A stretch of DNA of 64,000 bases, taken from positions 884,122 through 948,121 of the forward strand of contig NZ_LN908977.1 in assembly GCF_001486165.1 (NCBI RefSeq). The letters run 5' to 3'. Source of the DNA: Bittarella massiliensis (ex Durand et al. 2017) (GTDB lineage: Bacteria > Bacillota > Clostridia > Oscillospirales > Ruminococcaceae). Under the pieces are notes generated by a model, which made no database searches, was not told the origin of the DNA, and was given only the letters and a program-made list of their open reading frames with translations. Shown piece after piece: positions 20,105 through 27,893 of this stretch (positions are counted from its first letter, which is position 1; the number at the start of each line of letters is the position of its first letter). The position numbers and the translations under genes were made by a program.

Positions 20105-20932
20105 CTAGCGCAGGACGATGGGCAGGTAATAGGAGAGCAGCAGCACCGTGGGCAGGGTGAAGATGACGCTGTCAAATCGGTCCATGATCCCCCCGTGCCC
20201 GGGCATGATGGTGCCGTAGTCCTTGATCCCCTGCTGCCGCTTGAGGCTGGAGGCCACCAGGTCCCCCAACATCCCCGCCAGGGCGCCTACGGTGGCCACC
20301 ACGATCAGGTGGGGATAGGAGATGGGCCCGCCGCCCAAAAAGCGGTGGTAGCCCCAGGCGATGAGGCAGAGGGCCAACACGTTGGTGAGCAGGCCGCCCA
20401 GCGAGCCCTCCACCGTCTTGTGGGGGCTGACGTTGGGGGCCAGTTTGTGCTTGCCGAAGAGCCGGCCCGAAAAATAGGCCCCGGTGTCGGCCAGCCACCC
20501 GCAGCCCAGCGCGGCGATCAGATAGAAGAGCCCGTCTTGGGGAAAGACGCTGCGCATGAGCAGGGTGGAGGAGAAGCCGAAGAGGATGGCGATGGTCTCC
20601 ATATAGACGATGGCGATGCTGGAAAAGGGGATGTCTGCAAAGTGAAAGACCGCAAAGGCCGCCATCCCCGCCGTAAAGACGAAGAGCCCCGCCGTCAGGT
20701 GGATGGCCCCGGTGGGGGGCATTTTGTCGTAGAGCAGCACAAAGGCCGCAAAGAGGGCGCACCAGCCGTACATCCCAAATTTGTTGTGCAGTTTCACCGC
20801 CCCGAAAATCTCGTGCAGGGCGATGAGGGTGATGAGCAGCACGATGACATTAAAGGCCAGGGTGCCGTAAAAGAGCACGGCGATCGCCAGCAGGACAAGG
20901 CCCACCGCCGCACTGATGATTCTGGTTGCCAA
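20105..20932 (-). CDS. cdsA: Phosphatidate cytidylyltransferase
   Basis: CdsA makes CDP-diacylglycerol, the branch-point precursor of bacterial phospholipids. The 275-residue protein is multi-pass (about 7-8 hydrophobic segments) and has the C-terminal CdsA signature KDYGTIMPGHGGIMDRFDS. I chose the TTG at 20932, which gives MATRIISAAVGLVLL: GGAGG precedes it and it starts two bases after the uppS stop. A longer frame to 21016 would run inside uppS and begins with non-membrane sequence unlike the family. Confidence 0.95.
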   Translation of the reverse strand: MATRIISAAVGLVLLAIAVLFYGTLAFNVIVLLITLIALHEIFGAVKLHNKFGMYGWCALFAAFVLLYDKMPPTGAIHLTAGLFVFTAGMAAFAVFHFADIPFSSIAIVYMETIAILFGFSSTLLMRSVFPQDGLFYLIAALGCGWLADTGAYFSGRLFGKHKLAPNVSPHKTVEGSLGGLLTNVLALCLIAWGYHRFLGGGPISYPHLIVVATVGALAGMLGDLVASSLKRQQGIKDYGTIMPGHGGIMDRFDSVIFTLPTVLLLSYYLPIVLR

Positions 20933-20934
20933 AA

Positions 20935-21675
20935 TTATACCCCTCCAAACCTTCTGTCGCGGTTCTGGTACTCCAGGATGGCGCGGTCCAGGTCGCGGCG
21001 GGTGAAATCGGGCCACAGCACATCCATGAACACCAGTTCGCTGTAAGCCGACTGCCAGAGCAGGAAGTTGGAGGTCCGGTACTCCCCGCTGGGGCGGATG
21101 ATCAAGTCCGGGTCGGGCTGGCCCGCGGTGTAGAGGTGCGCGGAGATGGCGTCCTCGGTGATCTCCCCGGGGGCCAGTTCCCCCCGCTGCACCTGGCCGG
21201 CCAGTTCGCGCACGGCGTGGGTGATCTCGGCCCGGCCGCCGTAGTTGAGGGCGATGTTGAGGGTCATCTGCTTGCAGTCGCGGCTCTCGTCCTCCAGCTT
21301 TTTGATGAGGGCGACAATGTCCGGCGCCAGGGGCGCAGTGTCCCCCAAAATCAGACAGCGCACCTCCTCTTCCCGGTGGTCAAAGGCGTCTTTCAGGTAG
21401 CTGCGCAGCAGGTCCATAATGGCCTCCACCTCCTCCTTGGGGCGCTTCCAGTTCTCGGTGGAGAAGGCGTAGACGGTCATGTTTTTGATGCCGATGTCCT
21501 TGCAGTAGCGGACCATGTCCCGAAAGGTCTTGGCCCCGGCCCGGTGCCCGGCAGAGCGGGGCAGCCCCCGCCGCTTGGCCCAGCGGCCGTTGCCGTCCAT
21601 AATAAAGCCGATGTGCTGGGGCAGGTTGTCAAAATCCGGTTTCGCGAGAAGCCGTTTCTTCTTTTGAAAGAACAC
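20935..21675 (-). CDS. uppS: Undecaprenyl diphosphate synthase
   Basis: A 246-residue cis-prenyltransferase that builds the C55 lipid carrier for peptidoglycan synthesis by adding IPP units to FPP. The signature HIGFIMDGNGRWAKRRG (catalytic Asp27), the segment YAFSTENWKRPKEEV and the C-terminal PDLIIRPSGEYRTSNFLLWQ are all present. It lies between frr and cdsA with nearly no spacing (3 and 2 bases), so translation is probably coupled. Confidence 0.97.
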   Translation of the reverse strand: MFFQKKKRLLAKPDFDNLPQHIGFIMDGNGRWAKRRGLPRSAGHRAGAKTFRDMVRYCKDIGIKNMTVYAFSTENWKRPKEEVEAIMDLLRSYLKDAFDHREEEVRCLILGDTAPLAPDIVALIKKLEDESRDCKQMTLNIALNYGGRAEITHAVRELAGQVQRGELAPGEITEDAISAHLYTAGQPDPDLIIRPSGEYRTSNFLLWQSAYSELVFMDVLWPDFTRRDLDRAILEYQNRDRRFGGV

Positions 21676-21678
21676 CGG

Positions 21679-22233
21679 CTAGATCTCCATGATCTCTTTT
21701 TCCTTGGCCTTGGCCGCGGCCTCGGCCTTGTCGCAGTAGGTGTCGGTGAGTTTCTGGATCCCCTTCTCCAGGTCCTTCAGGTCGTCTTCAGACAGCTCTC
21801 CCGCCTTCTTCTGGGCCTTGAACTTGTCGATGGCGTCCCGGCGGATGGAGCGGATGGCGACCTTGCACTCCTCCTCCAGCTTGTGGACCGACTTGACGAT
21901 CTCCTTGCGGCGCTCCTCGGTCAGCGGGGGGAAGGCCATGCGGATGACCTTGCCGTCGTTGTTGGGGGTGATGCCCAAATCGCTGGCGAGGATGGCCTTT
22001 TCAATGGCTTTGAGGGTCGAGCCGTCCCAGGGCTGGATCAGCAGGGTGCGGGCGTCGGGGACCGAGACCCCGGCCATCTGGGCGATGGGGGTGGGCACGC
22101 CGTAGTAGTCCACCGTCACCTTGTCCAGGACGGCGGGGTTGGCGCGGCCGGCGCGGATGGCGGCGAACTCGCCCTCCATCACGCCGATGGACTTGCCCAT
22201 CTTCTTCTCGTAAACTGCATACTCTTCTCTCAT
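21679..22233 (-). CDS. frr: Ribosome recycling factor
   Basis: 184 residues, the usual RRF length. With EF-G it splits the post-termination ribosome. The family blocks GRANPAVLDKVTVDYYGVPTP, LLIQPWD, IRMAFPPLTEERRKE and the C-terminal helix ending AKAKEKEIMEI are clear. It stands 62 bases downstream of pyrH and is followed at once by uppS. Confidence 0.97.
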   Translation of the reverse strand: MREEYAVYEKKMGKSIGVMEGEFAAIRAGRANPAVLDKVTVDYYGVPTPIAQMAGVSVPDARTLLIQPWDGSTLKAIEKAILASDLGITPNNDGKVIRMAFPPLTEERRKEIVKSVHKLEEECKVAIRSIRRDAIDKFKAQKKAGELSEDDLKDLEKGIQKLTDTYCDKAEAAAKAKEKEIMEI

Positions 22234-22295
22234 GAAAAGCTACCTCCTGTGAGGCGGCGGGGCCGCCTGATTATTTTCGGGGGGATCTCTCGCTG

Positions 22296-23006
22296 CTAGT
22301 CCTCGCTGACGAGGGTGCCGATGTCCTCGCCGCAGAGGGCGCGGACAATGTTGTAGGGATCGCTCAAGTCAAAGAGCAGGATGGGGAGACTGTTGTCCTT
22401 GCAGAGGGAGGCGGCGGTGGAGTCCATGACCCCCAGGGAGTCGGCCAGCACCCGGGAGAACGAGACCCGGTCGAAGCGGACGGCGTCGGGGTACTTTTTG
22501 GGGTCTTTGTCGTAGACCCCGTCCACCATGGTGGCCTTGAAGATGACCTCGGCGTTGATTTCGGCGGCGCGCAGGGCGGCGGCGGTGTCGGTGGAGAAGA
22601 AGGGGTTGCCGGTGCCGCAGGCCAGGATGACCACCCGCCCCTTTTCCAGGTGGCGCACCGCCCGGTTGCGGATGTAGGGCTCGGCCACCTGCTGCATGGG
22701 CAGGGCCGTCTGCACCCGCACCGGCACCCCCTGCTGCTCCAGGCTGTCGGCCAGGGCCAGGGCGTTGATGACGGTGGCCAGCATCCCCATGTGGTCGGCC
22801 CGGGTGCGCTCCATCTCGCCGCTGGAGCGGCCCCGCCAGAAGTTGCCGCCGCCCACGACGATGGCCACCTGGCAGCCCAGTTCGGTGCACATCTTGATGT
22901 TTTTGCAGATGTCGGTGACGATGTTGTAGTCGATCCCCATCTTTTTATCGCCTGCCAGCGCCTCGCCGGACAGCTTTAACAGGATCCTCTTGTACTTCAG
23001 TTCCAT
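22296..23006 (-). CDS. pyrH: UMP kinase
   Basis: A 236-residue hexameric bacterial UMP kinase of the amino-acid kinase fold, making UDP and usually regulated by GTP and UTP. Family motifs include [56 protein letters not shown] and the C-terminal [11 protein letters not shown]. First gene of the operon running to polC, with a good promoter about 40 bases upstream. Confidence 0.97.
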   Translation of the reverse strand: MELKYKRILLKLSGEALAGDKKMGIDYNIVTDICKNIKMCTELGCQVAIVVGGGNFWRGRSSGEMERTRADHMGMLATVINALALADSLEQQGVPVRVQTALPMQQVAEPYIRNRAVRHLEKGRVVILACGTGNPFFSTDTAAALRAAEINAEVIFKATMVDGVYDKDPKKYPDAVRFDRVSFSRVLADSLGVMDSTAASLCKDNSLPILLFDLSDPYNIVRALCGEDIGTLVSED

Positions 23007-23045
23007 TGCTTCTCACACACTCCCACCCAGTATATTTCAAACTAT

Positions 23046-23075
23046 ATTCTACTCTATTTGCGGCACCAATGTAAA
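23046..23075 (-). promoter_or_regulatory. Promoter of the pyrH-polC operon
   Basis: Minus-strand TTTACA (23070-23075), an 18-base spacer and TAGAAT (23046-23051), each matching consensus at 5 of 6 positions, in an AT-rich gap directly upstream of pyrH. Confidence 0.75.
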
Positions 23076-23159
23076 GGGAAAGCGCCCAATTCACAAATCT
23101 TTTTCATCCGCCCCCAGGGCCGCTGCAGGGCCGGGCTTGTCCCCCCTCCCTGGGGCCGC

Positions 23160-23192
23160 AAAAGGGGGAAGGCCCCCGCAGAGGCCTTCCCC
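23160..23192 (-). terminator. Rho-independent terminator after spoVM
   Basis: Minus-strand GGGGAAGGCC pairs with GGCCTTCCCC, followed by CTTTTG. It starts four bases after the spoVM stop and ends the long yicC-spoVM gene series. Confidence 0.75.
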
Positions 23193-23195
23193 ACT

Positions 23196-23279
23196 TCAGT
23201 TTTGCTCGGGTTTGATCTTGAAGATCTTCTTCAGAATTTTCGACATAAATTTGGAACTCTTGATCACGACCACCTGCAT
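23196..23279 (-). CDS. spoVM: Stage V sporulation protein M (27-residue peptide)
   Basis: The minus strand encodes MQVVVIKSSKFMSK continuing to ILKKIFKIKPEQN, 27 residues. SpoVM is a tiny amphipathic helix that recognises the convex forespore membrane and anchors the coat ATPase SpoIVA. Length, basic amphipathic pattern and the hydrophobic VVVIK start fit clostridial SpoVM. GGAGGG stands 7 bases before the ATG. Context is strong support: in Bacillus the same gene series ends cpgA-rpe-thiN(yloS)-spoVM, and here rsgA-thiN precede it. The match is by pattern and synteny, not by database search. Confidence 0.85.
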   Translation of the reverse strand: MQVVVIKSSKFMSKILKKIFKIKPEQN

Positions 23280-23294
23280 CAAAAAACCCTCCTG

Positions 23295-23438
23295 TCAATT
23301 CTGCATCAGCAACCCCAGGGCGATGAGCACCAGGGCGATGGCGATGACGGCAGTGCCGGCGGTGAGGCAAAACGACAGCAGCAGCCCCGCTCCCAACGTC
23401 ACCATAATGAGCTTGATGACCCTGTTCCTGCCGCGCAT
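23295..23438 (-). CDS. 47-residue hydrophobic membrane peptide between thiN and spoVM
   Basis: A short frame starting MRGRNRVIKL and ending IALGLLMQN. A basic N-terminus (four Arg/Lys in ten) is followed by about 37 hydrophobic residues with a small Gly/Thr break, enough for one long or two short membrane helices. It ends 15 bases before the spoVM start and begins 57 bases after thiN. The ribosome site is weak (GGGCGGTGGGG). I do not recognise a named family. Its position in a sporulation-linked operon makes a forespore-membrane role possible but unproven. Confidence 0.6.
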   Translation of the reverse strand: MRGRNRVIKLIMVTLGAGLLLSFCLTAGTAVIAIALVLIALGLLMQN

Positions 23439-23495
23439 CCGCCCCACCGCCCTTTCCGCTGTTGTACCAGTATATACAAAAGGGCCGCCGGGGGT

Positions 23496-24122
23496 TCACT
23501 CCCTGGCCAAAACGGCCAGCAAACACCCCTTTTTGACCGCTGCTTTGCAGCTTTTTCCGGTGATCTCGTTGCTGACGCCCAGGGGGAAGTCGGGGGTCAG
23601 CAGGTGCTCGTACAGGGGGTATTTGACCCCTTGCAGGGTGACCCCCGCCGCCTCGCCCCCATAGGCGAAGAAGGAGAGGTAGCGGTAGTCCTCCCGAGGG
23701 ATCTCCCGCTCCTCCTCCCACATAAAGAAGATGCGGTGGCGGTCGTCTTGCAGACAGCCGTCGGCCCCCTGCCGCTTGAGAAAATAGATGCTTTGCAGGT
23801 TGGCCAGGGTGTGGTCCAGCCGCCCGCCGGTGCAGCCCAGCAGCAAAAAGTCCCGGTAGCCCAGGGCCAGCCCCCGCTTGAGGGCGATGTGGGTGTCGGT
23901 GTCGTCCTTCACCGGGTCAAAGGCCACCACCTCCACCCCCTCCGGGGGGCTGCTGGCCGAGTCCAAGTCCCCCATCAGCAAGTCGGGGGTCAGGCCCACC
24001 CGGCGCAGGTGGTCGATCCCCCCGTCGGCACAGATGACATAGTCCCGGGCGGGGTCGATCTGCCCCAGGACCCGGTCGCTCTCCAGGGGGGCCGCCCCCA
24101 CCACCACACAGCGCTCTTTCAC
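23496..24122 (-). CDS. thiN: Thiamine pyrophosphokinase
   Basis: Transfers pyrophosphate from ATP to thiamine to make thiamine diphosphate. The 208-residue protein shows CADGGIDHLRRVGLTPDLLMGDLDS, the DDTDTHIALKRGL block and LLGCTGGRLDHTLANL, all diagnostic. The C-terminal substrate-binding part (GVSNEITGKSCKAAVKKG) is intact. The start is GTG at 24122 with GAGGGGAGAG before it. Longer frames run into rsgA in another frame. It is the yloS counterpart in the Bacillus prkC-cpgA-rpe-yloS-spoVM series; rpe is absent here. Confidence 0.94.
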   Translation of the reverse strand: MKERCVVVGAAPLESDRVLGQIDPARDYVICADGGIDHLRRVGLTPDLLMGDLDSASSPPEGVEVVAFDPVKDDTDTHIALKRGLALGYRDFLLLGCTGGRLDHTLANLQSIYFLKRQGADGCLQDDRHRIFFMWEEEREIPREDYRYLSFFAYGGEAAGVTLQGVKYPLYEHLLTPDFPLGVSNEITGKSCKAAVKKGCLLAVLARE

Positions 24123-24186
24123 CGCTTCTCTCTCCCCTCTCAACCAGTCGGGGCCGCCGTCGCCCGGCGGCCCCGACCCAGATAAA

Positions 24187-25080
24187 TCACGATTTTTTGC
24201 CGCCCTCCAGCTCCCAGGGGGCGATGTCCTTGACCGCCTCGTAGAGGGCGCAATAGCTCTCGTGGCGGCTGGGAGGGATCTCCCCCGCGGCCACCGCCGC
24301 CAGCACCGCGCACCCCTTTTCACAGGTGTGGGAGCAGCCGGTGAACTGGCAGTCGTCCAGGTAGGGGACCATCTCCCGAAAGGTGTAGGGCAGTTGGTCC
24401 TTGAGGATCTGCTCCTGCCGGTGCAGCTGCACGTCGGAAAAGCCGGGGGTGTCGGCCAGATAGCCGCCAAAGGGCAGGGGGTAGAGCTCCACCTGGCGGG
24501 TGGTGTGCCGCCCCCGGCCCAGCTTGTCGCTGATCTCCCCGGTCTCGATCTCGGGGGTGAACCCCAGGTGGTTGATGAGGGTGGACTTGCCCACCCCCGA
24601 GTTGCCGCAGAAGGCCGAGACCTTGCCCTGCAGGCAGCGCTCCAACGGGGCGCGCCAGCCGCCGGAGCGGTAGTCCACCCGCAGGACGGGGAAGCCCGCC
24701 CTTTGATAGATGGCGGCGATGCGGTCGGCCTCCTCCATGTCCAGCTTGGTGAGGACGATGACCGGCTCCACCCCCTTGTACTCGGCGATGGAAATCAGCT
24801 TGTCGAGCACAAAGAGGTTGGGCGCCGGGCTGCAGGCGCTGACCACAAAGAAAAACTGGTCGATGTTGGCCACCGGGGGGCGGATGAAGCTGTTTTTGCG
24901 GGGGAGGATCTCCTCCACCCGGCCGCCCTCCCCCTCGGGGGTGAAGAGGGCCCAGTCCCCCACCAGGGGTTTGATGTGCTGGTTGCGAAAGGCCCCCTTG
25001 GCCCGGCAGGCGTAGGTCCTGCCGCCGCTCTCGACGTAGTAAAACCCGCTGATGGCCTTGCAGATGAGTCCCTTCGGCAT
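24187..25080 (-). CDS. rsgA: Ribosome small-subunit-dependent GTPase A
   Basis: A 297-residue circularly permuted GTPase assisting 30S maturation. It has an N-terminal OB fold, G4 TKLD (111-114) before G1 GNSGVGKST (159-167), then G3 DTPGFSD, and a C-terminal zinc knuckle (DDCQFTGCSHTCEKGC). Starts one base after the pknB stop. In Bacillus the homologue (CpgA) is a target of the adjacent kinase PrkC. Confidence 0.97.
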   Translation of the reverse strand: MPKGLICKAISGFYYVESGGRTYACRAKGAFRNQHIKPLVGDWALFTPEGEGGRVEEILPRKNSFIRPPVANIDQFFFVVSACSPAPNLFVLDKLISIAEYKGVEPVIVLTKLDMEEADRIAAIYQRAGFPVLRVDYRSGGWRAPLERCLQGKVSAFCGNSGVGKSTLINHLGFTPEIETGEISDKLGRGRHTTRQVELYPLPFGGYLADTPGFSDVQLHRQEQILKDQLPYTFREMVPYLDDCQFTGCSHTCEKGCAVLAAVAAGEIPPSRHESYCALYEAVKDIAPWELEGGKKS

Positions 25081-25081
25081 C

Positions 25082-27139
25082 TTACCCCTTCACCTCGCCG
25101 CCGGCGTTCCCGCCCTGGGCCGCCGACTGGCTGGAAGAAGTGGGGGGAGTGGGTTTGAAGTCACCAGAATGGTCACTTCCTGGTACCAACTCAGCCTTTC
25201 CGGTCGCAAAGTTTACTTTATACTCCTGATAGTTCTTTCCATCTATTTTGACGGTAACTGTAACCGGCATATCACTTTCTAGCCCGGAGATTGTCATTTG
25301 CTCACTCTTGGCCTTACTTGGCAAAACATTTTTATTGACCTTTTCAGTGCCATTAATATAGATTGTCAGGTTCACACTATCATCGATTTGTGTCGGCAAG
25401 GGAATCGAAAAACTAACCTTTACAGGCTCCTTCGGCCCTTTGCTGATTTCAATGTTGACGATGGTGCCCGCGTCCACCTCGGTGCCGCTGGCGGGGTCCT
25501 GCCCCACCACGATGCCCTTGGGCTTGTCGCTCTCCACCTCGGTCACCTTGCCCAGGGTGAGGCCGACGCCCTTGAGGGCCGACTCGGCGCCCGCCTTGTC
25601 GGTGCCCGAGAGGAGGGGCACCTTCACCTGCTCCTCGGTGTCCTCGTCCTGGCTGACGTAGATGGTGATCTCGTCCCCCTTCTGCACCTCGGTGCCCTTG
25701 GCGGGGTTGGTCTCGATGACAAAGTTCACCGGCACGCTGTCGCTCTTCTTGTGCTCGATGACCGGCTTGAGGCCCTGCTTGCGCAGCGCCGCCTCGGCGG
25801 CGGAGGCCTCCATCCCATAGACGTCCTGCACCACCAACACCTCGGGGCCCTGGCTCAGGTGCACCTCAATGGTGCCGTTTTTCTTCATCCGGGCATTGCC
25901 CTTGGGGCTCTGCTCGGCAATCAGCCCGGCCTCGATCTCGTCGCTGAAGACCGGGTCCCCCTCCTTGTACTTGAAGTCGGGGTACTTGGCCTTGGCGTCC
26001 TCCAAACTCATCCCCACCAAGTTGGGGGCGGCGACCCGGCCGCCGAAGATGCCGGTGGAGAAGATGGCCATCCCCCCGATGAGGAGCATGGCCGCCACCA
26101 GAAAGGCGCTGGCGATCCCGGCGAGGATGGCCATGTTGTTGCGGCTGCCGTCGTCTTTGTAGAAGATGGAGAAAAAGCCCTTCTTCTTTTTCTTCTTGCC
26201 GCCCTTCTTCTCGGGGGCGGGCTCCTCCTGCTCGGTGCGCACCTCCTTGATGACGTCCATGTACTTGGTGGGCTCGGAGTCCACAAAGTACTTGTACTGA
26301 AAGCTGATGGAGGGGTTGCGCTTGAACTCCTCGATGTCCGAGAGCATCTCGGAGGCGGACTGGTAGCGCCGGTCCACATCCTTCTGCATGGCCTTGAGGG
26401 TGATCTCCTCCAGCCCCTCGGGGATGTCGGGGTTGAGCTGGCGGGGGGAGACCGGCAGATCGGAGATCTGCTTGATGGCCACCGACACGGCGGTGTCCGC
26501 CTCGAAGGGGAGCTGGCCGGTGAGCATCTCGAAGAGGATGACCCCGGCCGAGTAGAGGTCGGCCTTGGCGTCGGTCTCGTCGCCGCGGGCCTGCTCGGGG
26601 CTGATGTAGTGTACCGAGCCGATGGCGCGGTCGGTGATGGTGCGGTTCTCGCTGCGGGCAAAGCGGGCGATGCCGAAATCCATCACCTTGAGGGAGCCGT
26701 CGGGCAGCAGCATGATGTTTTGGGGCTTGATGTCCCGGTGGACGATGCCCCGGTCGTGGGCGTGCTGCAGGGCCCGCAGGATCTGGGTGATGAAGTGGAC
26801 CGCGTCCTTCCAGGGGAGGATGTCTTTTTGCTGGATGTACTCCTTGAGGGTGATGCCGTCGATGTACTCCATGACGATGTAGTTGACCTTTTCGCTGAAG
26901 CTCACGTCAAAGACCTTGACGATGTTGGGGTGCGACAGCAGGGAGATGGCCTTGGATTCGTTTTTGAACCGGCGCAGGAACTCGTCGCTCTCGGCGAATT
27001 CGTCCTTGAGGATCTTGACGGCCACGGTGGTGTGCTCCAGCAAGTCGGTGGCCTTGTAGACGTTGGCCATCCCGCCGATGCCGATGAGTTCCTCCACCAG
27101 GTAGCGGCCGTCCAGCCGTTTTCCAATGTACTTGTCCAT
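25082..27139 (-). CDS. pknB: PASTA-domain Ser/Thr protein kinase
   Basis: A 685-residue eukaryotic-type membrane kinase sensing muropeptides or lipid II. The cytoplasmic kinase domain (about 12-270) has Lys42 in VAVKIL, HRD at 134-136 and DFG at 154-156. A lysine-rich linker (KKGGKKKKKKG) precedes one TM helix (about 335-361). Three extracellular PASTA repeats span about 370-580, followed by a further domain of about 95 residues. Coding for residues ~565-650 is markedly AT-rich (99 G+C in 240 bases at 25201-25440 by hand count) against a GC-rich surround. The start MDKYIGKRLDGRYLV is chosen at the conserved kinase N-terminus; the longer frame lies inside prpC. Confidence 0.96.
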   Translation of the reverse strand: MDKYIGKRLDGRYLVEELIGIGGMANVYKATDLLEHTTVAVKILKDEFAESDEFLRRFKNESKAISLLSHPNIVKVFDVSFSEKVNYIVMEYIDGITLKEYIQQKDILPWKDAVHFITQILRALQHAHDRGIVHRDIKPQNIMLLPDGSLKVMDFGIARFARSENRTITDRAIGSVHYISPEQARGDETDAKADLYSAGVILFEMLTGQLPFEADTAVSVAIKQISDLPVSPRQLNPDIPEGLEEITLKAMQKDVDRRYQSASEMLSDIEEFKRNPSISFQYKYFVDSEPTKYMDVIKEVRTEQEEPAPEKKGGKKKKKKGFFSIFYKDDGSRNNMAILAGIASAFLVAAMLLIGGMAIFSTGIFGGRVAAPNLVGMSLEDAKAKYPDFKYKEGDPVFSDEIEAGLIAEQSPKGNARMKKNGTIEVHLSQGPEVLVVQDVYGMEASAAEAALRKQGLKPVIEHKKSDSVPVNFVIETNPAKGTEVQKGDEITIYVSQDEDTEEQVKVPLLSGTDKAGAESALKGVGLTLGKVTEVESDKPKGIVVGQDPASGTEVDAGTIVNIEISKGPKEPVKVSFSIPLPTQIDDSVNLTIYINGTEKVNKNVLPSKAKSEQMTISGLESDMPVTVTVKIDGKNYQEYKVNFATGKAELVPGSDHSGDFKPTPPTSSSQSAAQGGNAGGEVKG

Positions 27140-27155
27140 TCTCTTCTCTCCCCCT

Positions 27156-27881
27156 TTAACCGATGAGCACGGCGGTGGCGTTGTCGCTGCCGCCCCGGGC
27201 GTTGGCCGCCTCGACGAGGGCGGCGGTGGCCTGGAAAAAGTCCGTCTCGCGCACGATCTGCAGCATCTCTTCGTCCTCCAGCGGGCCGCTGACCCCGTCG
27301 GTGCAGAGCAGCAGCATCTCCCCCTCTTCCAAGGGGACCTCCTCGTAGTCCACATCCACATTGCGGGAGATGCCGACGGCCCGGGTGATGATGTTGCGCT
27401 TGGGGTGGGTCTTGGCCTCTTCCGGGGCGATCTGCCCCTGCTCCACCAGCACCTGCACCATCGAGTGGTCCTTGGTCAGTTGGACGATCCCCCCGGGCCC
27501 CAGCTTGTAGGCCCGGCTGTCCCCCACGTGGGCGATGTGGGCAAACCCGCTCTTGACCACGCAGGCCACCACGGTGGTCCCCATCCCCGCCAGGGAGGGG
27601 TCCTCCTCGATGCGCTGGCAGACCAGGGCGTTGGCCCGGTTGACGGCGGCGATGAGGAAGTTCTTCACCGTCTCGGCGCTGTACTCGCCCGAGAGGGAGC
27701 CCGCCGACTCCGCGAAGGCGTCCACCACCACCCGGCTGGCGATGTTGCCGCCCACGGCGCCGCCCATCCCGTCGCAGACGCAGGACCAGATGGTCCCGTC
27801 CGCCAGGGCGCCGGACTTGGCCGCGTCCTGGTTTTGGTCGCGCACCAGCCCTTTGTCGGTATTCGATACGATTCGCAACAT
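27156..27881 (-). CDS. prpC: PP2C-family Ser/Thr phosphatase
   Basis: A 241-residue metal-dependent phosphatase that reverses PknB phosphorylation. The PPM motifs are visible: the RDQNQD opening, VCDGMGGAVGGNIAS (metal-binding Asp and Gly), GDSRAYKL, LLCTDGVSGPLEDEE and the late GGSDNATAVLI. Cotranscribed 16 bases upstream of pknB, the standard phosphatase/kinase pairing, so both activities are made together. Confidence 0.96.
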   Translation of the reverse strand: MLRIVSNTDKGLVRDQNQDAAKSGALADGTIWSCVCDGMGGAVGGNIASRVVVDAFAESAGSLSGEYSAETVKNFLIAAVNRANALVCQRIEEDPSLAGMGTTVVACVVKSGFAHIAHVGDSRAYKLGPGGIVQLTKDHSMVQVLVEQGQIAPEEAKTHPKRNIITRAVGISRNVDVDYEEVPLEEGEMLLLCTDGVSGPLEDEEMLQIVRETDFFQATAALVEAANARGGSDNATAVLIG

Positions 27882-27893
27882 GGTGTTTTCCTC

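Noticed and set aside
24123-24470. Longer N-terminus for thiamine pyrophosphokinase
   Set aside because: The extra 116 codons lie inside rsgA in another frame and have no family similarity; the GTG at 24122 has a good ribosome site.
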